This document shows positions 1-8,183 of a DNA stretch of 31,378 nt, one piece after another. Both the position numbers and the translations under genes were made by a program. The first letter of the stretch is position 1, and the number at the start of each line of letters is the position of its first letter. Source of the stretch: a virus; the IMG/VR virus record IMGVR_UViG_3300025711_000024, positions 1-31,378 of that record; one strand, written 5' to 3'. The notes under the pieces are model-generated. The model worked only from the letters and a program-made list of their open reading frames with translations, did not search any database and had not been told where the DNA came from.

Positions 1-101
1 GTGAGCCATTCAGCCACGAAGAGTTACTCGGTTTACTTGCTCTCGCCAGAGGGGGCATCGACACTATCTTCCAGGCGCAGAAAGCGGCGCTGGCGGAATA
101 A
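1..101 (+). CDS. rph: RNase PH, C-terminal end (partial)
   Basis: The frame starting at base 3 reads [18 protein letters not shown] and ends ALAE-stop at 99-101. This matches the C-terminus of enterobacterial RNase PH, the phosphorolytic 3'-5' exoribonuclease that trims tRNA 3' ends. The end is the normal full-length one, without the frameshift known from E. coli K-12. The gene enters from the left of the window and was presumably followed directly by pyrE before phage integration. Its stop codon lies 12 bases before the left attachment core. Confidence 0.93.
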   Translation, partial: EPFSHEELLGLLALARGGIDTIFQAQKAALAE

Positions 102-113
102 TTTTTTAAGGCG

Positions 114-127
114 ACTGAGAAGTCGCC
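114..127. repeat. attL core (14-bp direct repeat)
   Basis: ACTGAGAAGTCGCC here is identical to 31252-31265; the bases immediately outside the 14-bp match differ on both sides. One copy flanks the rph end and the other flanks pyrE next to the integrase gene, as expected for attL and attR of an integrated phage. The core lies in a perfect hairpin GGCGACT-GAGA-AGTCGCC (110-127). In the empty site this hairpin would have been followed by the T-run now found at 31266-31271. Confidence 0.9.
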
Positions 128-200
128 CTAAAACCGTTTCAGTGTGTTGAAATAAAAGGATTTATTTCTAGCGATGTCCACATCGTGACCATGTCGACTT

Positions 201-229
201 AAAAGCCCCGCTATCCGTGGGGCTTTTTT
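201..229 (+). terminator. Rho-independent terminator just inside attL
   Basis: The stem AAAAGCCCC / GGGGCTTTT (201-209 with 219-227) has a 9-base loop and runs into a T-tract. It lies about 100 bases after rph and before the accessory gene at 317. It should stop transcription arriving from rph and insulate the prophage; together with the 31-kb insert it ends any rph-pyrE co-transcript. Confidence 0.8.
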
Positions 230-316
230 ATCGAAACAATTTGAAATAACTAAAATGTCGATGGCAAGATGCCTAGCGTAAACAGATATACGTGAGTAAC
301 AAAGGGATAACTAAAT

Positions 317-826
317 ATGGCAATAACAAAGTGCAAGGAATGTAAAAAAGAAGTGTCTAGCAAAGCCAAGGTCTGCCCGCATTGCGGCGTCAAAGACCCA
401 GGCTTTAACGCTATGGATGCGGTGAAAGGGTTAGTCTTTTTGGCAATTCTGGGCAGTATTGGTTATTGGTATTTCAGCGGCGATGACGACGCTGCCATTA
501 AAGAACCCGCAAAAGCGAAAGTATGTGCAGCCAATGACGGGCAGTGTGTCTTTGATGCTCATTTAGTTGATGCGCTGGTCGCTTGTAAGACGCCAATCCA
601 AGAGCGTTCAAAATATGATTACGAATGGACGAACGGCACTTTTGAGAATATTTTCAGTCGTTACATCAATCAGCCCGATAAGCATCAAATCATCTACATG
701 GGCGACAAACTGAAATTTACCAACGGCTTTAATGCCAAGTTAAATATGACTTACTCATGTACTTTCGACACGAAAAGCAATCAAGCCGTTGACTATAAAG
801 TGACTGAGGGCCGCTTACCTAAGTGA
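317..826 (+). CDS. Membrane-anchored zinc-ribbon accessory protein
   Basis: A 169-residue protein with three visible parts. Residues 1-25 form a short zinc ribbon with Cys6, Cys9, Cys20 and Cys23 (CxxC...CPHCG). Residues about 36-53 are a hydrophobic membrane segment (GLVFLAILGSIGYWYF). Residues 54-169 are a polar domain with four cysteines that could form disulfides if it faces the periplasm. It has its own frame and strand, opposite to the tail operon, and lies between attL and the tail genes behind a terminator. This is the position of lysogenic-conversion or superinfection-exclusion cargo in this phage group. An AAGGG sequence lies about 10 bases before the ATG. The fold type is clear but the function is not; a host-envelope role is inference. 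Confidence 0.75.
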   Translation: MAITKCKECKKEVSSKAKVCPHCGVKDPGFNAMDAVKGLVFLAILGSIGYWYFSGDDDAAIKEPAKAKVCAANDGQCVFDAHLVDALVACKTPIQERSKYDYEWTNGTFENIFSRYINQPDKHQIIYMGDKLKFTNGFNAKLNMTYSCTFDTKSNQAVDYKVTEGRLPK

Positions 827-1325
827 TCCTTTTGCGCAGTGGTTTGCAAAAATCGCTGCGCCGCATATATTCACACCAGCCCTTGCGCCGCAAGGCTTCC
901 CGCAATTTTCCCCACTTGCCAGAATTCTATTCCCTCACTGTTTTGATCCAGACGGAAAGCAAAGAGATCCAAATAAAAACAATCACTTAATCAGATGGTT
1001 AGCAGGCCGTAACCTGCTGAGTTTTGCAAAGCGCTGCAAAAGCTTGCGCAGTGTGCAATCGCAGCTCATGCGCAGAACCCCAGACACCGCGCGGGCTGGC
1101 GGGGTGGTTTGCACAAAATTTCTTTTGCAAAATTTTTGCGATCCAAATCGTGCAGGCGGGTGCGGTGTAGCGCCGTTTCCGTCTGGTATGCGCTTCCGTG
1201 TGCGGGTTTCTGCTGCGGCTGTGGGGCGTGGCTGGACGAACGAACAGAAGGCCGAACGGTGTCGGCCTTTGGGTACTGCGTTCAATGGTGGGCGTTACAG
1301 ATCGTTTTACACGATGAGGATAAAA
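827..1325. other. Gene-free repeat-rich region, candidate cos
   Basis: About 500 bases without a convincing gene; the open frames here have no family resemblance or good ribosome sites. It contains a perfect dyad CCTTGCG-C-CGCAAGG (881-895), a hairpin AGCAGG/CCTGCT (1001-1018), direct repeats TTGCGCAGTG (832-841, 1044-1053) and GATCCAAAT (966-974, 1140-1148), several TTTTGCAAA motifs, and GGCTGGCGGGG at 1094-1104. In HP1-type genomes cos lies between the end of the tail operon and attP, exactly here. In P2 cos is beyond the portal gene, but here the portal runs straight into the ogr gene and a terminator, leaving no room. A cos function is inferred. Confidence 0.5.
1248..1269 (-). terminator. 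Probable terminator of the tail operon
   Basis: The stem AAGGCCGA / TCGGCCTT (1248-1255 with 1262-1269) with a 6-base loop lies 57 bases beyond the stop of the last leftward tail gene. The leftward strand downstream of the stem is only moderately T-rich (CTGTTCGTTCG), so it may be a weak or Rho-assisted stop. No gene reads through this stem. Confidence 0.55.
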
Positions 1326-3026
1326 TCAGGCTATCAGCGGAGCATATTTCTTGCGAAGTGTATCGGTTTTACCGGCGATCGTAGTGAACTGACCAGACTG
1401 CTGGCTTGCACCGGTGCTGGGGTGGGTATGGCTGGCGACAAGCGTCGCCAGTTCGTTGACGACCGTCAGCGTATCGGTCAGCAAGGTGAGGACGTTAATT
1501 TCGTCGGTACCCAGTTTCACCACGGGCGCAATCAGCTGTTGCGCCTGGGCGACGCTGCGGCGTATACCGGTGATTTTCTCGGTGAGCGTGCCCCCGACCG
1601 AAATCGAAGCATTGCCGGTGATGTTGTCGTCCAGATTGCCCCCGACCGCGCGGTTGGCATCTTTACCGCATGACAGGGTCATATTGCCCGATGTGCCGAT
1701 GCTGTAATCCCCCTCGCTGACATGAACAACGGCACCCGCCAGAAGGGTGGCCGTACCCAGTACGATGGTTTTATCCGTGGCCTGGACGGTGGTTTCGCGG
1801 GCTACCAGCGTGCGGGTTTCATCGTCGGCTGTGATTATCCGACTCATGGAGATTTCGCGGATGGTCTGGTCTGTCTGGCGTTCCCAGTCACCGGCGACGG
1901 TCACGCGCTGCGATACGCCGTCACGCTGTTGTTGCAGCTGTTCACCTGGCTTAACCGATGGCAGGTTTTGCCCCTGTGGCATACTTTGGCGCACGAACGG
2001 CTTGTCCGGGCGGCCATCGGTAAAGCCCACTTCCACCAGCGTGCCGGGCGGCGGAAATTGAAACATCCCGGATTCGCTTCCGGCCATCGGTACCGGTAGC
2101 GGCACGGCGGGATAAACCGGCGTATCGACTGCGGGGTTACCGTCTGCGTCAAGCAGCTGCAAATCGACGGCGTAGCGAGGGCGGAATGGGTCGGCAATAT
2201 TTCCACTGCTGACGTCTTCACTCGGCGCCTCTACCCTGGCGAATTTTGGCAGATGCAGCCCGGAGGCGAGTTCCGGGAACGCGCCTTCTACCTGGCGTTG
2301 TACCGGCGTTTTTTGCAATGCCTGGCCGGTGGCTTTGTTGCGTGGTTGCCAGAAAATCGCCATATCGTCGTTATCAAGACGCACCTGATTCAGCCGCTGG
2401 CCGTTCACCTCGGCGCCGGGGCGTAAACTTTGGATCATGGGAACGGTCATGGAGTTGCCGCCCGCCGTTGCCTGGCTAAATTCACCGGGAATTTCTACCG
2501 GCTTACCCGCAAACATGCTGTGCTGGGCTGCGCCAACAAAGACGGCGCCGTCCGGCAGCTGGTACCAGAGGTAATCCGTGATGGAGAACGCACGGCCCAG
2601 ATTTGCAAAAAGCTGGTACCCGGTGCCGCTGTGGGTGAAGTGGGGGATCGGCTTATCGGCATAGGCGGCGCCTGTCGGCGGTGCAACCGTTAACCCGCTC
2701 TGTTCACTAATCCAATCAGTAATCTGTCGAAGGGTCGGATGCTGGAATGAGCACGGCCACGGCTTATCAAAAATACCGATGAGTTCACGGACGAAAAGTC
2801 TTTGCGTGCCGTTCTCTGCGGGCTGCGACCTGACGACGTAACCGGTAAACCAGCGCAGGACAAGCCCGTCGTAGCCAATGTCTAAGCGCACCATTTTGCC
2901 GGTGTAATCATTATCAGTTTGGGCCGTGATAAATCCCCGACCGCACGCATTTATCTCGAGCATCAGAGTGACGTCGACCAGGTGCACGGTATCACTGGAA
3001 AGGTACAGGCGTTTTATTGGTTTCAT
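1326..3026 (-). CDS. Fused baseplate hub and spike protein (gpD-gpV-like)
   Basis: At 566 residues this is a VgrG-like fusion of two proteins that are separate in P2. The N-terminal part (about 1-230) has the tail-hub (gpD/gp27-like) character. Residues about 270-355 look like the OB-fold of gpV/gp5, with YPAVPLPVPMAGSESGMFQF and GTLVEVGFTDGRPDKPF. The segment from about 380 to 530 is a repetitive beta-rich stretch, as in a trimeric spike needle. Near the end is SHTHP, an HxH pattern like the iron-binding tip of P2 gpV. It is the last gene of the leftward tail operon, starting 7 bases after the stop of its neighbour. It would form the central cell-puncturing part of the baseplate. Confidence 0.8.
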   Translation of the reverse strand: MKPIKRLYLSSDTVHLVDVTLMLEINACGRGFITAQTDNDYTGKMVRLDIGYDGLVLRWFTGYVVRSQPAENGTQRLFVRELIGIFDKPWPCSFQHPTLRQITDWISEQSGLTVAPPTGAAYADKPIPHFTHSGTGYQLFANLGRAFSITDYLWYQLPDGAVFVGAAQHSMFAGKPVEIPGEFSQATAGGNSMTVPMIQSLRPGAEVNGQRLNQVRLDNDDMAIFWQPRNKATGQALQKTPVQRQVEGAFPELASGLHLPKFARVEAPSEDVSSGNIADPFRPRYAVDLQLLDADGNPAVDTPVYPAVPLPVPMAGSESGMFQFPPPGTLVEVGFTDGRPDKPFVRQSMPQGQNLPSVKPGEQLQQQRDGVSQRVTVAGDWERQTDQTIREISMSRIITADDETRTLVARETTVQATDKTIVLGTATLLAGAVVHVSEGDYSIGTSGNMTLSCGKDANRAVGGNLDDNITGNASISVGGTLTEKITGIRRSVAQAQQLIAPVVKLGTDEINVLTLLTDTLTVVNELATLVASHTHPSTGASQQSGQFTTIAGKTDTLRKKYAPLIA

Positions 3027-3033
3027 GGCTCAG

Positions 3034-3576
3034 TTATCCCAGGGCATCATTCACAGGTTTTAAAACTTTCTGTTCAAACCAACTCATTTTGTCTTTGTCT
3101 TCATCTGCGGATGCCGAACCGTTCGCCCCTGCTACGCCGGTTTGCTTCGTGCTGGCCGTGGCGTTCGCCTTTCGTGCCTGGCGTTTTTCCGGGACGCTGC
3201 CTTTTTCGCGCAGGGTGAAACTGACCTGCCAGGCGAGAATGTCTTCCTGCGGTGTGGCATCAATTTGGCCGGTGAATGTGCCTTCGCGAAAGTTGATGGC
3301 CGTCGCCGTTTCGTTGGCGATTCGGTACGTTTTGAGGGCGCCGCTGGATTCGGTCGCCGAGGCAATTTGAAAAAGTCGCTGTAACACGGTCTGATTGTCG
3401 AAGGTGATCAGACCGGAGACGCGCAGCTCTTTGGCTTTAATACCTTGTTCGGCATTGGCCGTGCTGGACGTCTGCCCCGACTGGTCTTTTTCCTGAAACT
3501 GCATCGACGGCGAAACCAGCATGTTTTGCATCGCAATGCCTTCCCCATCAAGGGCGAGTAGCGCGGTCTGGCTCAT
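3034..3576 (-). CDS. Baseplate-associated protein next to hub
   Basis: 180 residues. The middle (about 50-130) is beta-rich and regular (KELRVSGLITF, FREGTFTGQIDATPQEDILAWQVSFTLREK). It is followed by a low-complexity tail rich in Ala, Ser and Lys, then a short amphipathic end. GGAGAAAATGTTAC before the ATG gives a ribosome site, and the first 29 bases overlap the upstream gene. Its place directly before the hub gene matches small baseplate or hub-adaptor proteins of HP1-type tails, perhaps the counterpart of P2 gpU. That role is inferred from position and I cannot assign a family with certainty. Confidence 0.6.
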   Translation of the reverse strand: MSQTALLALDGEGIAMQNMLVSPSMQFQEKDQSGQTSSTANAEQGIKAKELRVSGLITFDNQTVLQRLFQIASATESSGALKTYRIANETATAINFREGTFTGQIDATPQEDILAWQVSFTLREKGSVPEKRQARKANATASTKQTGVAGANGSASADEDKDKMSWFEQKVLKPVNDALG

Positions 3577-4273
3577 GTAACATTTTCTCCAAATCGGCCA
3601 GGGAATCCCCGGTGAACATCATGGCGGCGGTATGCACGGCGGTAGTGAGCGGAATGTTTTTTAATATCTCGACGGCGCCGGTGTTGTGATTTCCGCTATG
3701 GGTAAAGGCCCACACTTTCGCGCTGGCTCCTTTGAGTTCTTCCAGTCCCTGACTCACGGCGGATAACAATCCGGCGCGGGCCTGGACAAAACCGGCCAGC
3801 TGTTGTTTCAATCCTGCTGTACTGCTGGTAACGGCGGCGGCCAGCTGCGCGGCGGCGACGCGCTGGGCGTTCACGGCGGCTCTGTTCGTCGGTACAGAAA
3901 GAGGCGCAGCGGCGGGCAGGGCGTTGGCTACTTTGGCAGGCAGCTGCATTTTTACGGCGCTTAACTCGGCAGCGGCTTTCGCCATTCTGCTGACCTGGGT
4001 AAATGCGGGCGCAGGAAAAACGGTGGCGAGACTGCTTAGTCCCTGCATAAATGCGTCATGCGTATTCTCGGCAATCATCAGGACGATCACATCGCCATTG
4101 CCCCCGCTGGATGCCAGTTTTTTTGCGAGGTAGCCCAGCGCATTGGCCGGGCTGAGATAACCGCCTGAGTCTGCCGATTGCCCCAGTCCATAAACCCACG
4201 GGTGCGCGGGTACCACGGCGCAGGACAGCGCTGCCATATCATCAGCTATCTGGATAATCGACTCTCGCCACAT
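3548..4273 (-). CDS. Tail/baseplate protein of unknown role
   Basis: 241 residues, in the late operon between the tail-fibre chaperone and the hub-adaptor gene. It starts with TAATG stop-start overlap with the chaperone gene and so is probably translationally coupled. Residues about 90-180 are strongly Ala-rich and likely helical; the ends are mixed. There is no signal peptide or obvious catalytic motif. The position is conserved in HP1-type tail modules as I understand them, suggesting a structural or assembly role. I do not recognise a named family. Confidence 0.6.
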   Translation of the reverse strand: MWRESIIQIADDMAALSCAVVPAHPWVYGLGQSADSGGYLSPANALGYLAKKLASSGGNGDVIVLMIAENTHDAFMQGLSSLATVFPAPAFTQVSRMAKAAAELSAVKMQLPAKVANALPAAAPLSVPTNRAAVNAQRVAAAQLAAAVTSSTAGLKQQLAGFVQARAGLLSAVSQGLEELKGASAKVWAFTHSGNHNTGAVEILKNIPLTTAVHTAAMMFTGDSLADLEKMLHEPDRATRP

Positions 4274-4785
4274 TACTGCGGTACCTCCGGCCAGGTGATA
4301 TCCGGTGCGGTCGATAAATCCAGGCGGTTAAGAGCAACACGGTATTTTTTCCAGGCTTTAAGCGCCGCCAGTTCGTCATCTGTTGCATCGTCAACGTCAA
4401 CGGCATCCTGTAGCGGTGTAATGGCCGTGTTGGCTTCGGCCAAAAGAGCATTGCGCTTAGCCGTCGCCTGCTCGATCAATTCATCGGATGTATATGTACG
4501 GCGAAAGATTTTTTTCCCATCAAACGCCCAATCACCATTAATGTCTAAACCAGCGGGTACTTTTGATACTTCGGACACCGAATTACCGACCGGCCAAAGT
4601 CTTGACACATCATAATCGAACGAAATGATGATGCCGTTTTCATCAAATACAAACTTAAGCGTTTTTTTACCGAAATTAGCTTGTGATTCATACCAATCCA
4701 AACCCGATTCGTCTTTTAAAAACAAAATTGATGAACCCGCAATCATCTTTGAATCGTAAAGTTGAAAATTCTTTAGAGTAATCAT
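4273..4785 (-). CDS. Tail fibre assembly chaperone
   Basis: 170 residues from the start MITLKNFQLY, whose ATG shares one base with the TAA stop of the tail fibre gene (TAATG). The C-terminal half, ending in YTSDELIEQATAKRNALLAEA and then a predicted helix and TWPEVPQ, is the typical Caudo_TAP tail-fibre assembly chaperone region. Such proteins help the distal fibre trimerise and are specific to its C-terminus. The N-terminal two thirds (DNA about 4490-4785) is visibly more AT-rich than the flanking tail genes, while the C-terminal third looks like the rest of the operon. This pattern suggests recombination together with the fibre tip. An earlier ATG at 4809 is open but would overlap the fibre gene and has no homology support. 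Confidence 0.85.
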   Translation of the reverse strand: MITLKNFQLYDSKMIAGSSILFLKDESGLDWYESQANFGKKTLKFVFDENGIIISFDYDVSRLWPVGNSVSEVSKVPAGLDINGDWAFDGKKIFRRTYTSDELIEQATAKRNALLAEANTAITPLQDAVDVDDATDDELAALKAWKKYRVALNRLDLSTAPDITWPEVPQ

Positions 4786-7583
4786 TATGCAAGGCCTATT
4801 GTCATCCAATTTCCGTTAATACAAACCTGCTCTGCGGCATAGAGAAGTCCCATATGCGCTACGTCAGAACTCCCGTTATTTCGGGCACCTATCACTACGC
4901 AGCCCGCTGGTACCTGCAAACCGCCCCCGACACCCCCAGACCATTGGGCGGAAGCTTGACGCTGCCCAGTAACAAAACTCTGACGGCACCAGTTGTAAAT
5001 ATCATTGCGTAAATCGCTATTCGCCCAATTGCGAGTTCCTGCAATTTCGTTTTGTAACTGCTCTCTGGTGGGCAGGACAACAACGGCATTGCTTGTTGAG
5101 TGACGCATATACGGGTCATTTGCATTGCCTGAAACAAATCCCGCTACGCTACACACATCTCGCGCGATGGCGTTTATAGCGTCCGGTGTTGGTTTGTAAT
5201 TTGAGCTATAAGCTCGCACTGCCCCACCTGATTCGTACAAGCCTTGCCCCGCTACAACATTCCCTCCGGGGGCTGAGAATGTCCCGTCAGTAGGGTCAAA
5301 AAACCATTGCCGTGAAATGCCGCTGTCACCGATAACGTGAATGACAGCCTGCGCAAATTTGGCTGTACCAGAGGTTACAGCACCAAAACTTACCGCCGTG
5401 CCATAGCCATGGGTTGCGGTTTGCACGAGTCCTTTAATGATAGGCAGGTAATTACTGACACCTGCGGGGGCTTGGTAACCTATCGGGATAACGAATGGTG
5501 CTACCGGGTTGGTATATTGAGCGGCAAACCCACCCGCACCTTCCCATGTACCCTTCTTAATGCCGTAGTGAGCGGCGTTGTTCAAATATGCAACATCGCC
5601 GCCAGCCGTAGGAACCGCCCCGACATCTGACGGACTCGGTTTGTTTGCCTGGCAATAAATTTCATTCCAGCCAGACCAGGGGCCATCTATGCCGTTCCAT
5701 GCTCCGGTGGCGTATCGGGTGAACTGCCGCCCGTTACTGTTAAAGGCAATTTGCTGCGTGGCATTCGGCCCCCAGGTAACGAAAATAACCCCGACAAAAC
5801 CATTCATCGGATAGCCTTTTTCCGTCGTTGCTGCCGCAACGCCTGGCACGCCGTAATGCCCAAACATGGCACTGCCGCGAAGCGTGTTTGGTGAATCCGT
5901 CGCCGTTAAGTTTTCGCGAATTTTAAACGCCTTGGCGATTTCATCGGCCAACGCTTTTTCACTGGCGGCGCTTTGCGCTGCCGTCCATGCTCCTACGTCT
6001 GCGGCTGTCGGTTTATTGTTAGCGCTGTAGGTTGGCACCCAGTCTTTCCATGGACCATCTACGCCGTTCCAGTCACCGGACAATCCGCGATTCCAGATAT
6101 TGCCGGTGAAAGTCACGTACATCTGCTGGCATCCGTAGGCGCTCGGCGTCACATACAGCGTCCCGGCAATAGCCTGCGGATAATGCAGCGCGGCGTTCGC
6201 GTTCACATTTTTAGGCTGCGAATAAATCGCCGTGCCTGAAATGCCGCTGGCAAAACCCAGCGTATTGATATCGGTGGTTGTCAAAATAGCCGTGGGTACG
6301 TTGACGGAATTGACCGCGCTTATTTGCACCCATTCACGCCATGGTCCATCGCTGCCATTCCAGGAGGCGTTCAGGGCACGCGTCCACACCATCCCGGTAT
6401 TTTGTACGGTGTAACGCTGCAAAACTCCGCCCGTCCAGGAGGCGGGGATCACCTCCAACACTCCCGCCGCCTGCGAACCTGCCGGATAGCCATTCGCTAC
6501 CGTGGCATTTGCGCCCGTGCTTTGTACATAAACACCAATATTTGCCAGATTCAGTGTGTTGATATTTGTCGTACCCAGCACGGCGGATGCTACAGGCAGC
6601 GCCCCGATGTCTGCGGCAGTCAGGTCAAAATCATTCGATAGGGCTTTCTTATTGATTTTGCGAGTTTTCGGCACGCCGTTTAAATTATTCAGCGCTATGG
6701 CTGGATCAGCGATATCGGTGAGGTTTTTATCCCTGCGCAGATATTGGCTGCTGCCCTTTGGACGTAAGTCTGTGATAACGCCGTTCGCGTCAATACTCGC
6801 CAGGGCAAAGACATAGTGCGCGATGCCGTTGGTGGTGTAGTCGGCAAGCGTGGCCGCGACGGTGAATTTAATGTCCGTTTTAAACGCGCTGGTCAGCGTG
6901 CCCTGGTAGCTGACGTCTGCCCAGACTTTGGTCGGCTTTGCCGACACGGCAACGTTTTGATTTGCCGCCAGCGCCGCGCGAAGCCCTCCTATGTACCCTA
7001 AACCCTTGGTCACAAAATACTGGGTGCCGGTTTTTGCCACTAAAAAGCCGTTATCAAAAAACGCACCGGCGCCGTAAATATCCAGCGCGTTCAGGCGATC
7101 GGCTTCATCCATCCCGGCCAGGCGGGCGGTAAAATCAATCTGCCACGTCTCTGCCGGGGTGGTGATGCTCGTCGCTGTCTGTGCGCCGCTGTATTCCATC
7201 AGCATTGAGCGCACCAGAACGTTGCCCTGTTGGCCGCTGGCATTTTTGACTTTGCGCTGCGTCGGGGCGTGAATAATCATGGCGAGCGTGCCGCTGGCCT
7301 TATTAACCAGCCCAATCCAATTGAAGTCGAAATCCCCCACGTCGGCGCCCAGCGTGACCGAATACACCACGGAGTTGGTATTCACTACACCGGTTTTGCC
7401 CACGGCCTGACGATAAACAATCTTATCGGCGGCGGGGATGCCTTCGGTGTTGCTGATAGGTTTTGTAACGTCCAGACCCGGCACGTTCGCAAAAATAAAT
7501 TCGTCGAGCGTGACGGCTTTATTATCGACCGCTTGCTGCGCTTTCCACTGAGTAAACGCTTTGGTAATGACCGCTTGTGACAT
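4785..7583 (-). CDS. Tail fibre protein (gpH-like)
   Basis: 932 residues. The N-terminal about 280 residues (MSQAVITKAFTQWKAQQAV..., FDFNWIGLV) match the phage tail-fibre N-terminal family (DUF3751 type) that attaches to the baseplate. Then come three pyocin-knob-like repeats, each closing with a W-N-G-x-D-G-P-W motif at residues about 411, 508 and 631. Linkers of the type NKPTAADVGA separate them. The distal part ends GNWMTIGLA, a fibre-tip style end. It should bind the host receptor and sets host range. A GGGGAAT sequence precedes the ATG, which lies 9 bases after the gpI-like gene. The tip and its chaperone are likely exchanged as a unit. Confidence 0.88.
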   Translation of the reverse strand: MSQAVITKAFTQWKAQQAVDNKAVTLDEFIFANVPGLDVTKPISNTEGIPAADKIVYRQAVGKTGVVNTNSVVYSVTLGADVGDFDFNWIGLVNKASGTLAMIIHAPTQRKVKNASGQQGNVLVRSMLMEYSGAQTATSITTPAETWQIDFTARLAGMDEADRLNALDIYGAGAFFDNGFLVAKTGTQYFVTKGLGYIGGLRAALAANQNVAVSAKPTKVWADVSYQGTLTSAFKTDIKFTVAATLADYTTNGIAHYVFALASIDANGVITDLRPKGSSQYLRRDKNLTDIADPAIALNNLNGVPKTRKINKKALSNDFDLTAADIGALPVASAVLGTTNINTLNLANIGVYVQSTGANATVANGYPAGSQAAGVLEVIPASWTGGVLQRYTVQNTGMVWTRALNASWNGSDGPWREWVQISAVNSVNVPTAILTTTDINTLGFASGISGTAIYSQPKNVNANAALHYPQAIAGTLYVTPSAYGCQQMYVTFTGNIWNRGLSGDWNGVDGPWKDWVPTYSANNKPTAADVGAWTAAQSAASEKALADEIAKAFKIRENLTATDSPNTLRGSAMFGHYGVPGVAAATTEKGYPMNGFVGVIFVTWGPNATQQIAFNSNGRQFTRYATGAWNGIDGPWSGWNEIYCQANKPSPSDVGAVPTAGGDVAYLNNAAHYGIKKGTWEGAGGFAAQYTNPVAPFVIPIGYQAPAGVSNYLPIIKGLVQTATHGYGTAVSFGAVTSGTAKFAQAVIHVIGDSGISRQWFFDPTDGTFSAPGGNVVAGQGLYESGGAVRAYSSNYKPTPDAINAIARDVCSVAGFVSGNANDPYMRHSTSNAVVVLPTREQLQNEIAGTRNWANSDLRNDIYNWCRQSFVTGQRQASAQWSGGVGGGLQVPAGCVVIGARNNGSSDVAHMGLLYAAEQVCINGNWMTIGLA

Positions 7584-7592
7584 GTTATTCCC

Positions 7593-8183
7593 CTACAAAC
7601 TCGCGCTATACGTTGCGCTTAATTCGGTGTTGATGTCGCCCAGGCTGGCTGGGTAACAAATATATTCACCCTGATACCAACCGATGTTGATATGCAGGGG
7701 CAGCGAGGTGATCACCTCAAACTGATAGCGTCGGCAGGTGCGGCCATATTTACGGATAATCTCTAAAAGAAGATCGCTGTTATCCGCAACCTGGCTATCA
7801 GTTACCCGCACGACGATGACGTCCCAGTCAAGCCCGTCCTGACGCTCCAGCAATTCGACATAGCCAATGCCCAGGCGGCTGAATATGGCGATAAACCCGG
7901 CAATCTCCCCGGCGTCTTGAGCATTGATAAAGGCGTAATTCACACGCTTGCGGTAGAGGCTCAACGGCTCCCCGTTAAACCGGGTGATGTCACGTTCCCA
8001 GGCAAGCAGGTTTAACAGCGGTTCGGCACAGGTGAGCGGGTCAAACTGTTTGAGCGGCCAGGTGACCCACTCGTAAACCTGTGACCAAAAGCGGACGCTT
8101 GCCCGGAGTAATTTCGCGGGTTCGCCTGCGTCCATCCATGACGGCAGTTTCAGGCTTTTAAGCTGGGTCAGGAAATCAGTCAT
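7593..8183 (-). CDS. I: Baseplate wedge protein (gpI-like)
   Basis: 196 residues, following gpJ with an 8-base overlap and preceding the tail fibre, the same order as J-I-H in P2. The sequence has the pattern of the P2 I / DUF2612-type tail protein, including NLLAWERDITRF and YRKRVNYAFINAQDAGE near the middle. It would link the wedge protein gpJ to the tail fibre at the rim of the baseplate. No membrane segment or enzyme motif is present. The assignment rests on order and general resemblance; the exact family is less sure. Confidence 0.75.
   Translation of the reverse strand: MTDFLTQLKSLKLPSWMDAGEPAKLLRASVRFWSQVYEWVTWPLKQFDPLTCAEPLLNLLAWERDITRFNGEPLSLYRKRVNYAFINAQDAGEIAGFIAIFSRLGIGYVELLERQDGLDWDVIVVRVTDSQVADNSDLLLEIIRKYGRTCRRYQFEVITSLPLHINIGWYQGEYICYPASLGDINTELSATYSASL

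Noticed and set aside
172-185. Inverted repeat CGATGT-CC-ACATCG near attL
   Set aside because: Could be an integrase or host-factor arm site, but there is no second copy or recognisable consensus.
983-1673. Open frames on both strands across 983-1673
   Set aside because: They overlap the real hub gene or the candidate cos region, have no family resemblance or ribosome site, and consist of low-complexity frames typical of GC-rich antisense.
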